Shown in pieces: positions 51,101 to 63,100 of a DNA stretch of 64,000 nucleotides. Source of the stretch: Setaria digitata (Eukaryota; Nematoda; Chromadorea; Rhabditida; Setariidae); the NCBI GenBank assembly GCA_003640385.1, contig RCAB01000335.1, positions 383-64,382 on the forward strand, given 5' to 3'. The position numbers were made by a program, and so were the translations under genes. The number at the start of each line of letters is the position of its first letter. Position 1 is the stretch's first letter. The notes under the pieces were generated by a model that saw nothing but the letters and a program-made list of their open reading frames with translations, had not been told where the DNA came from and did not search any database.

Positions 51101-54100
51101 AACTTATAATCGAGAGCGATGGCATCAATTTCCATTTCATTTTAAACCATTTCAACCATATCGTATCATCAAGGATCTGACAATTATGCCGGGTGTTACA
51201 CTTACAATTGAAAAAGGTGTCGAAGTTAGTTTTTTGGAAATTTTTGAATTTTTTTTTTTTCACAAATATTTTCTGTTTGTTTCTTATCTTATCTTATCTT
51301 TTTTTCCAATTATTTATTTGTATGCAATCAGTAAATACTATACTGTTGAGAAAGCCAATTAATTAGTATCGTAATTATCGGATTTGAGTCTAAAATTAAT
51401 GCTAGTTATTAAATTTTAGAATTTGCTGAATAAATTTTTAGAAGGTAGTAAATACTGGCATTAGTGGTTTTACTAATATGCCTTAACAACATCTAATTAT
51501 TTGCTGGAAAAGTTAATTGATTATATGAAGAAATTGATACTAATTTAGACATATTAGTAGGTAATAAAAAATAAAACACAAGAATATATTACTATTATAT
51601 TAACTTATTAGCGATTATGACAGCAATTATGTGTTAATACATTTTACCTAGAAATATAGCAATTACCATCGGTTCTTTATTATTACTAATTTTTATTGTC
51701 AAATTTACCAATCATTCTTTGGGCATTTTAACAATTACTGATTAACTATAGCAAAAATTAGCCTATTGTAATATCAGAAGCTGCTACTAAATGCTTAATT
51801 GTGTGTTAAGAAAGTAAAATATTTAATTAATTGTCCGTCAAAATTGGGCAATAAGTTATTTAAAGATCACTGCATAAAAGTTACAAATTATTTTTAATCA
51901 ATAAATTATAAAATTCATTATAAAATATATTATTGGATAATGAATATCAATTAATTTATTTTAACTAATGCTTTAGTTGACACACTTTGATGAATCCTAA
52001 AAGTTAATTTTATTATTTAAATTTTGAAATAAAATTAAGATACAAATAATTAATTAATTTCTGAAATATAATTAACCGAGAGAGAGAGAAAGAAATCATA
52101 AGTATTTTCCTTTGATAATATACAGTATGATGTGATATATGATACGATATATGGTTGACGTTACAGGTACACGTTTGGCCAAATGTACGGATTCTTGTCT
52201 TGGGTAATTTAAAAGCTGAAGGAACTTACTGGGAACCGATACGTTTTAAGCCAATTAATATGACGGAATATACGGAAGTGAACGGCGCAGGTGCAAGTGT
52301 AATACGTCATAAGCGTTCCGGACGTCTTCCTCCTCCTCTGGCCAATAGTTCCTGGCAATATCGAAAGAAGCGAAAAACTCAGTAATTGATTACTCAATTA
52401 ATTTTAAATAATCCCATTTTTATCTACAAATTTTGATAAAAAAAAAAGAATTGGTCTGTCAGTGGAATAAACGTTATCGCTTTGTTCGAAACTCGTCCAG
52501 TTGGAAATGGAAATATAATTCGGTTAATAAATTTCGTCAACATAATCAAGTTTAGCGCTTTAATTGATGTGGTCAGTAATGCAGCCAAATTTGGCTCTTT
52601 AATTAGTATAATCAGTTAATCAGCAACAATTTATGTAGTTTAATTTTTTTTATCAGCGATATCACAGGATGCAATGAACAGTAATGCAAATTAGTAGTGC
52701 CAGTAATTAATTAGTTCTGGTCGAAAACACTAACAATTAGGCCTTTTGTTCTCAAAAAAAAAATATCAATTTTTAATACTTATAAATTCATTAATTTAGA
52801 ATGATATCATCGTGTTTTATAATTTTTTTTTTAATATTAAATTTGCTATTAAGCAAAAATAAGTATTAAAAATTTGTATGTGAATTATATAAATCTCTTA
52901 AGAATGGAAATTTTATTTTGCATCAAGAAATCAAATTTGTTATATTTTTCCAATTATCAATTACTTGTTAACACCTCCAGCTGGAATTAATTTAATTACA
53001 ATCGAGGTGGAAAAATTTATTTCAAGAAAAAATTTATAGCAAGAAATTAAAATACTTTATAATGTTATATCACTATTTTTAATACATGTAATTCATTTAA
53101 AAGAAAAAAAAAATTTCTTTTAAACTGCTGCTTTTTTCCTACATTTCAATTTAAATTATAATTAATTGGCTAATTATTTCCGTCTTTTATCATTTTACAG
53201 AATTGGAATTGATAATATTTATCAGCTTTTTCCAACTCTAAATCGTTATCACTTATATTATCAACAATTTAAATTACGTTTAAATGGAAGCAAAGGGAGC
53301 GCTGGCTTCTTGGAATATTATAATGCAACAACCGGTGAATGGATACCATCTTGTGATCGAGAATTTACAATACGTAATGCACAGGTTTGATTACTTTCTT
53401 TTTTCTTTTTCAAATTTAAAATTAAAGTTTAAAATTAACCTATGTGATGAGGCTCATTTTTTTTTCTGCTCACCTTTAAAATTATGCTTAAGCTAAAGCG
53501 ATTCTGTCAGTAAATTAGAACTAAATGGCTGATAAAAATGGAACTAAATTAAAAATCAAAAATATTTAGAATCAAAAAAAAAATTTGAAAAAATAAATAA
53601 AAAAATTTAAATATAAAATTTGTTCTTTTTTATAAAATCCTTTTTTTTTCTCTCTCTCATAATTGAAAGACAAAAATTAGGTTGAATATAAATTGAATTT
53701 TTTGTTTATTTAATTAAACTGAGACTTAAATTTTATTTCAGTTAAATCATTTATATTCTTAAATTTTTAATAAGAAAGAGAAACAATCTCTTTATTTTTT
53801 ATTTTTTGTTAAATTTTTGATAACTTAAGAAAGAAAAAAGAAAGATCATTTTTGAAAATCTTTCATCTCTTTCCTATTTTAGGTTGTATGTCGGGAACTT
53901 GGCTTTCATACGGGAAATATTTATGAATGGTTGACACCACGCTGGAATTATAATCCAAAAATTAATATTCGAAAAAGTTATGTGACACCTCGGGAATGTA
54001 TCGGAAATGAATTAAGACTTGATCAGTGTCCAATACGATTAAGTGCCAATTTAAGTATGTGGCAATGTATCGATAATGAACATTTCAATTACATTCATTG

Positions 54101-57100
54101 TGACAATCAAACAATCCTAAATAGGTGATTGTGCAATTTTGCAATTTCATTTCCTTTTTTAGGTGTATTAAATTAAAAATTTATTGTCCTTCAAACTAAA
54201 AGAATTAAAAAAATATTTGTGCTTTCAGATTTCTTTCCTTTTCCTTCCTTATTCAGTTAAAAATTTACTATTTCCCTTTTTTATAGCTTTTTTATATTCT
54301 GCTTTATTTTTTTCTAATTTATTTAGTTCAAGTTAAAAACTTTTTTTTTTGTTATCAAAAGGATTAAAAAAGTGTTTATGCTGGAAATTTATTCCATTTT
54401 TCCCATTTAATTTTGTAAATCTATTATTTGTCGCTGATGGAAGCAAAAGTTTTAAGTTTTTAATTCCATTTCTTTTATTTTTGCATTCATTAAAAAAATT
54501 GTAATTTTTGCTAAATTTTCGGACTGAGAAGATGAGGAAGAAGTTGAAAATATAAATGATAGATTTCAGCAGAATAATTAAAAAATTAGCTCTAAAAATG
54601 ATTATTGAAATTTGTCAAATTAAGAATTATGTATGCTTTTATGCATTTTTCAGTTCAGTTCTGAAAATTTTTTCTAGCATATTCGAATTTTCTTTTATAT
54701 ATATGTTTTTTTAAATTTTTGAAGTAATTTTTCCTAATTTCTTTTAGTAATTATATTGGTAATTGGGGTGGTATTACAATTGCACATGCTGATGTTGATT
54801 ACGAACAAATTAATTCAGCTACAGGTTGAGTTATTTTGTTCCTTTTTCGATTCAATTATTTCTTTTTGATTTAATATGTTTTTTTTTTTTTTTTTTTTTT
54901 GCGATTTAGTCAAATTTTCGCAGCGTTTTTACTGCTATAAACTAATTTAAATTTTTTCTATTTCATTTTGATAACTCTTTTTTCATTTGATTTATTTTAG
55001 AAAGGTTGTTCAATTTAGATGGTTTCTATTTCGTTTAATTCATTTATTAGATTCAATTCAGTCGTGCTTACGATGGCCGAGAAAATAAGTAAATGAGTAC
55101 AAAACTAAGTACTTTTCAGAAGAATCGATACTACGAAATGTTGAAGTAATTGGTGCTGGCTTAGCTCATAATGAAACGATTGATATTGCATCGATCTTAT
55201 CAGTTGGACGAAATCCCACATTTGATCATGTTAATATAACTAATTCTTCCATGCATGGATTACAGGTTTAGTTTAAAAAATTAGAATTTAATTAAATCTA
55301 AGCATAAATAATCTTTTAATAGAAATCGAACATAAAACTTTAATTACAATAATTGTGCACCAATAATTAATTTAATGCTCTGATTTATTGATAATTAGCT
55401 TAATAATTCAATTAGTGGTATATCACTTTATAGTATACGTCCATTTTATTTTACATCATAGTTTTTGATAAATATTGTTAAACTAATTAATATTGTGCAA
55501 AAATTTATCAGTATGAAAAATAGCTACGAATAGGATTAATTAATTCATTTGTATAATTAATGATTTTATTTATGAAATTACAATTAAGGTTTGTAAGGAA
55601 TAATCAGAGCTGATGATTTTATCCTGAATTAATTAAAAGATTGTTAGTGAAAAGTTATCTAGGTAAAGAAAATTTTTCAGCAAGATTTTGTTTTAGCATT
55701 TAATTTTACAGATACTTACGCCGCACAGTAATATAATTTTGAATAAACTTAATGTAACACATAATCGTGGTTATGGTATAAGTTTTTGGTTATCAAATTT
55801 GCAAGGATCTGGGAGAAGTTCAGGTAATTCTTTTCGTTATTATTCAAATATCTGATATATCTGCTAGTTTTAGTTGAGTTAATTAATTTAAGATATATTT
55901 CATGGTGTTTGATTTTTTTAATTTTACTAATGCTCATGAAAAATAGCAAAAAATTCGGTTGTTTTAATTTTAGACTTCATTACTGCTACCGTTATTCATT
56001 GCTGTTGTTTTTGTTATTATTCATTTATTATTAACTAAATGATAACATTTATCACTATTATTATTATGATTAGCTCTTGATATTTTTTATTGTTGCAACT
56101 AGCATCTTTGGTTAATACTATTTTTCCTTTATTTGACTAGTTTTTATTAATATTGCTGATAATTATCATCATTATCTTTATTGCTAATATTGTTTTCTTT
56201 TTTATTCCAGTAGCTGTACAAGGAATGATGAATATAATACCATATAATGCTCGCGGACTATTGGATATTTGCGCGGCGCAAAAGCAATTCAAAATTATAA
56301 ATCGTATTTTATTATACTACAAGTATGATTCGCACGCTGTTGATTGTGTTAAAACTTTTATCGCATCAGAAAAAAGTGTTGGATTCCGATTTTTACTGGT
56401 AAAAATTTTTAAATTAAGGTCTAAAAATTGTTCCCTTAATTAATAATTTACAATTAAGTAGTTTCTATCATTTCACGCAATAACCAATTCAAATCATTTT
56501 ATTTCGTGCAAAATTAGGAACTTTTTTTTACAAAAAGAGAAAATTTACTTCAATTAAAAGATGGAAATACTTATTTTAAATTATTTTCAGTTATATTAAG
56601 CAAAATAGCATGCTAGTGTTTAGATTTCTTTCTTTTTTTATTAAAATAGTTTTATATTTCACGATTTTGCATTTTTTATTACTCGCTATTAAACAGGAAA
56701 TTATTAAAATGAAATTTAAATAAATAATTAAATGGGAACGATTTCTATTTTGTAATGCAGTTTAAATTTACATACTAGTTTCGCCTGTTTTACATTTACT
56801 GATTCTTTCTTTGCAAGAACATCAGTAGTACCTTAACTTGCTTATTGTGCTTTGTAGAATAGAAAAAAAAACTCTTATATGAATTAATTATATTACAATT
56901 GAATTAGCTAATTATTAATTACAGATTAATTTGTACAATGGTTCTCGAACAAATCTTGGCCGTACAGATTCGATAACTTTATACAGCGATGCTTACTTTA
57001 CTGAAATGGTCCATCAGTTCACGCCACAAATATCTGATTGGTCCTTAAATGTTCAAACACAATCTCTTTTGGCCATACATGTACGAGCCAGTGCAGCGAA

Positions 57101-60100
57101 TGGAATTTATGGCTTTATTGCTGAGATTACGGTCATTCCAGCGTCTTCTCAGACAAGTATATCTCTTTTCTCTTCTTATTTAATTAGCCCTAATTATTTA
57201 GCATAAATTAGCATAAAACATTTGTATTTCACAATTTATTCACGATGATATTTGTCAAAAATTCTCCAAGAAATTAAATAATTTATTTAATACGTAATTT
57301 ACGGTATTAGTTTTAAATACAAGTTTTACTTCACATGGAAATGAAATTATTGAAGATAATTAAATATATGAAATATTTTTTGATAAAATATATTCTTCTT
57401 CAGAAGCATTGTAAATTTCAGTAATATTTTCATAAAAATTCCTTATATTTTATAACTTTTAAATGTTTTAAAAATAAAAATTTTTGTAATTTCTCTTGCT
57501 GATCAATGTTAACAATATAACATTATAATAATTTACATTATAATAATTAAGATTTCTGATAAAAATAACACTAAATGTAATAAATTTTCCATCTTATTTT
57601 TTCTGCTTTTTTTTTTTTCTTTTTTTTTTTTTCAGATCTAGCAGATGAAATTTTACTACGACATAGTCGTATAATGGAAAATGATCGTGGTGCAATCATT
57701 TATCGTAATACGGGTGAGATAGGACCTAATCTTGTAATCAGTAACTGTATGATAATGAATAATGGCTATTACTTATATGGTAATATAACTACAGCAAATT
57801 ACGCTATTCAATTGCATTTTCATAATACACTGGTTGGTGGCATAATTATGTTGATTTCAGTCTACCGTTTCCTTTCATATTTATCATCTCTTTTGTACCG
57901 TTTCCCCTCAAATTAACCATATTTATATTTCTTCTCATCTTCATTGCTTCCTTCCTTTTTACCTTTACTGCTTTCCTCTATAACTAACTGTTTTCTTCAC
58001 AATTACCGTTTCCTCCCAAATTTACCATTTCTTTCTGTAACTCTGGTTTCCTTTCGTAACTTGCTTATCCTTTCCTTCTCCTTCCACCCTTACCATTTCT
58101 TGCTACATTTATTATTTTCGTCCATACTCAGTGTTTAATTTTGTTTCTTCACAAAATTATGGCATACTCAGGCATGCTGTTACCGTTATCAATCAATTAT
58201 TTATTTAAAATGATAATCTTAATTTGATTAAATTAATCATTTTTACTGCATAGTGTTGTTCTTTTTTTTTTTTTCTTCATTAAATTAGATTTTATTTGCA
58301 TTTATACTTATCTTAAATCCTTAATTTTATTTGATTTAACTTTCCATATCTCAATTCGTTGTTTTTTCTCGACTAATTGTTAGTATTCGAGAATGTGCTT
58401 TTATGCATAATCCCAATGCTATTTTTTTTGCTTTCTTTTTTTTTTAACATATATATTTTACTATTTAATTTTTACAAATAATTACAGATTTTTTTTTTAT
58501 TTGCAGTTAGCTCAGTTTCGTAATAATTTATTAATGGATAATATTGGTGGCCTACAAATGACCGCACTGACAACAAGTTCAATTGCTCGATTAACCGTCA
58601 TTGTTCGAGAATGTGCTTTTATGCATAATTCTAATGCTACTATTTTTACCTTTTTGGGAAACGGTAATCAGGTTGGTTGTTTTTTTTCTTGTAGAAAAAA
58701 AATTTCCTTTTTCCAGCATGTTATTACTGTAATTTTTTCTAAAAATTTAGTTGAAAATTGCCATTTTCCATCTTTTTTTTTCTTGGAAATGAATAGAATA
58801 ATTTTTTTTTTCTCTATTTCCTTCATTTTTTTCTCGACATTAGTAAAGTTTTTACATTAGCACACATCACAGTTAGTAATCTTTATCTCTTAATTCCCCC
58901 ATCCCCGCCTCCTTTCCAAAAAAAAAAAAAAGCAATTTACATTGTTAATTTCCGGTTTTACATACTGTAATTTCTTCTAAAACTTTTTATTAATTAAAAC
59001 ATCACTTTATTCTGAAATCAGAGAACTCTTCTATAAGCTAATCATTATTTTTCGTTTGGTTATTATTTTCAAATTGAAATTAAATGCATTTAACAAATTG
59101 ATAAAATTTTTCTTTTTTTCCTGTCATTGAAGTAGTAAAAATTTATGATAACGGCTTATGCGTATAATTTGATTTGACAAGTGAACTTTATCGAGCTATT
59201 TTATGTGCTCTCTTGCCAAACCTTTTTTGTTTTATTAAGATGATAAAACAAAATTATATTGGTGTGCTTATCAGTGCCTATCACTTCAGCAGTTTAATTT
59301 TTGCAGAAATTGTGGTTACTGAANGATAAGTGACCTTTATCGAACTATTTTGTGTGCTTTCTTGCCAAACCTTTTTTGTTTTATTAAGATGATAAAACAA
59401 AATTATATTGGTGTGCTTATCAGTGCCTATCACTTCAGCAGTTTAATTTTTGCAGAAATTGTGGTTACTGAATAATTTATTCAGAAGTAATTATGCATTT
59501 TATGATGATATCGTGTTGCTAAAAGGTGTTACGGCAAATTTAACGCGTAATCTTTTCGCGAACAATATAGGCTTGCATATTGTCGACTTGCAGCCTAATT
59601 TGCCAAGTTCATCCGATTCATATATATTTTACCGGAATTGGTTTCATAATAATATTGCTCTTGGACATGGTCATCACTATCGGGTTTCATTCATTTTACA
59701 TTTTTTTTCTTCTAATCTTATTGAATATATTAAATATTGCTCAATTTAATTCATATCAATTCTATAACTTCATTATTTTTAAAAAAAAAAGTAGTGATTT
59801 TCAAATTTTATCTATTTTCAGTAATTTCAACAGCCATCAGTATCGTTGGATTTAATTCTTATTAATTTTTTAATTTCATCGGGAAGAAAAAATGACAAAT
59901 TTCGAATTTTATTCATTTTGTAATATTTCTTTACAGTTAGAAATTCAAGCTCTATAAATATATAATTATTTTATCAAAAAATCATAAAGTTTCACTTCTT
60001 TTTANTGTTGGATTTAATTCTTATTAATTTTTTAATTTCATCGGGAAGAAAAAATGACGAATTTCAAATTTTATTCATTTTGTAATATTTCTTTACAGTT

Positions 60101-63100
60101 AGAAATTCAAGTTCTATAAATATATAATTATTTTATCAAAAAATCATAAAGTTTCACTTCTTTTTAATTTTGAAGTTCTTTTTATATTCGCTACTTTTTC
60201 GCCATTCCCTTGTTATTATATTAAGGAGCGTTACGGATATCAACCGGATTATTTGTCGGAAAAATTGATACAACGTTCAAGACGACAAATTTTCCCGGCA
60301 GATGGCGTAAGTTTTGATTGGTGGACACACATTGGAATGGAGTCGGAACGCTATCGAAGTACGGTATATGTAGGCACTTCAAATGGATTATACCGTGAAA
60401 ATATTTTTAATAATCCGATTAATCCATATGAATTAGTTACTGGAAAAGTAAATCGGTAAGCGAAGCAGTCTATTGTATTCGTTTTGTTATTTTTTTGTAA
60501 ATTAATTAAGGTTAATCATTGCAATTTTAAAAGTGTACTAATTTATAATTCAGATAACAGCCTTTTCGTTTGTAATATCTTGCTTTAATGAAAATATTTT
60601 CTCGTATTTCATCAGTTAATTAATTAATGAATTCCAAAAATTCCAAAAATACAGTAATTTGGATTTGAGTCTTTTCACTGCTAACTGAATGATTGTTATG
60701 TTCAAGAAAAACATTCTCACACATTTTGTTGACTAATTAATTATTTAATTAGTTCAATTTTGAGGTTGATTATTTAGGCGTAATTTCTTTCATTTCCATT
60801 TGAATCCTTTCAATATTTCTCTCTTCAGCAAAAAATCATCTAATCGTCTCGTAATAATTTTCTGATTAGTTAATCAACTAATTAAATTGATTTTGAGAGT
60901 GAGATAATTTGGAAATTTTTGAAATTTCAAATGTTTTATTTGAATTCTAGCTAATGTCTCTCCTTAATATAAAGAAAAGGTATTTGAATTGTGAGCTACT
61001 AATTATCGATATATTTTGATAAATTAATCTGGCCATATAATTTAATTATCGATTTTAATTATTAAGAAAAATTCGTTACTTGAAGTTTCAAAGTGAAAGG
61101 TTCAGCGTAAACATTACGAAACAATAAAGTTGTAATTTAGCAATTGAAAATTTCACTCACCAATAGATTTTTCTGATAAATTATGATAATGTTTACATCT
61201 GTGATCACTTTGTTATCATAATTACCATAATTAATTATTCGAACATTTTTACAATGCAAAGTAATCTAATCTAATAGACCATAGTTTCTTGATGTTTGTG
61301 CAATTTTTCTTTTTTTAAGATACTCTCGCGATGCTTTTCCTAATCTTACTTTCGTAACTGTAAAAGTATATCTGATAAATAAAGCCAAAGTCTAAGTTAA
61401 ATTTTTAAAATTATACGGATTTCAGTTAAACCTTCTTTTTCCTTCTTTCTTTTTCTTTATTTCCCGTTAATCACAGACTAATTATAGATTAGAGGGACGA
61501 GTAATTGATGCGAAAAAAAATTATTGGGGTTATCCGGGAACAATTGGTGTTGCTGGTGGGAAAATTCGCGACTATCAAGATTATAATTACTTAATTGGAG
61601 TGGATTATGTGCCAGTTCTTGAATCTAATACATCACTTATTGAAGGTGCAAAACCCAAATATTGATCAGTAAGATAATAAGTAAAAAGTTATAATTTCTC
61701 AAATTAACTTATCATGATGAGTTTGTCTGTAAAAGTTTGCATCATTATCATCATAATCATTATAATTTGCATATAAAGAGGGTATGTTCATTGTAAATAT
61801 ATTTATATTTCCTATGCAAATCGATCACAAATGAAACTACAAAATATGCATAATGATTTAAAATGAAGTTACGGTTGATAAATTGCTCGAAAAACTGGTA
61901 CTTAATAAGCTCATAATTAATAACTTCATTTTTAATAAACCAATTAGTGATTTAGGTGATTGCCCAGCCGGTTGGTTTCAAGTCGGTGTAGATGAATTTA
62001 AATCATGTTTTCTGTATAGTGGTGCGGTAGCTACCTATAATGTTGCTGTCAAATTTTGTCAGGTATTTATCATTAATTTTTTTTGTCATTAATTTAATAA
62101 ATTGAATTTAATATTCAATTTATTTTTAATAAGTAATAGAAAATTATTAATTCATTTCCATGTGCTTTTGGACCCACTTATTATTGGGAATAATAATCAT
62201 TAATTATATTAAATTTCGATCATTTCTGATTTATTTATTTATTTTATTTTTTGGAAACATTCAAGTCTCGTATTATTGAAAATTTTAAATAGCAATACTA
62301 ATAATAAAGAATGCGAGATTAGGATATTTTCTTAAGTGATAAATTTTAAGCAGTAAAACACTATCTTATTTAGAATGAAAAATTAAAAAGGGTTGAAATG
62401 AAATTTAAATTTAAATAATTGTTAAATAATTTAAATTTAAATAATTTTTTAAATAGTAGTTAAAAGCTGTTGAATTCAAGTAATTCCTTAATCACAATAC
62501 AATTGATTATNATTGAAATAAAATTTAAATTTAAATAATTGTTAAATAATTTATATTTAAATAATTTTTTAAATAATAGTTAAAAGCTCTTGAATTCAAG
62601 TAATTCCTTAATCACAATACAATTGATTATCCTAAAATTTGAATGTAATTTAAAATTTGCTGAAATATTTAAATAACATCTTTAAAAAAAAATTATTCAA
62701 AAATGCAAATAGTTAACAATTTTCTTTTCTCTCACAGGAGATGGATGCATTTGTACCATACCTACGAGTTGATGAAAGTCGGCAAAAGGAAGTTGCAAAA
62801 CGAATTGATGATATTTTACGTATGCAAATAGCTGACAGTACCGATCGTTACAATACTCTTACAGTATCCTTTTCTTTTACCCCGTAGCTACTGTATCACT
62901 TTTGCTGCATCTTTTTTCAACAAAACTAAATTAGTTTTTTTTTGTGTTAATTCAAATCAAACATTTCACTGACTGATCATCTTCAAAATATCTAATTCTA
63001 TTAAATTAAAAAGAGAGAAATATTCATCAACAGAATAGAGCAATGAGACCAAGCAAATATTTTGGAATCTTTTTATTGCACTTTTTTTTTTTTAATTTAT

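Larger units (their letters stand above)
51024..61645 (+). other. Module 3 of the giant protein (exons 29-42)
   Basis: Exons: 51024-51224, 52167-52381, 53201-53384, 53883-54124, 54748-54824, 55120-55265, 55712-55823, 56211-56398, 56925-57156, 57636-57832, 58507-58671, 59456-59683, 60226-60455, 61488-61645. Residues about 1780-2637. It opens with KDLTIMPGVTLTIEKGVEVH, matching the other module openings, then SRCR3, beta-helix coils (NYIGNWGGITI, NRGYGISFW, NNLLMDNIGGLQM), the clearest CUB-like domain, more coils, and NYWGYPGTIGVAGG at about residue 2596. Two basic sites fit proprotein convertase consensus: RHKR at 52305-52316 and RSRR at 60274-60285. Confidence 0.85.

Noticed and set aside
52382..52386. 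TAA at the end of exon 30 as a real stop
   Set aside because: GTAATT gives a donor in phase 2 that joins exon 31 in frame, and SRCR3 follows.
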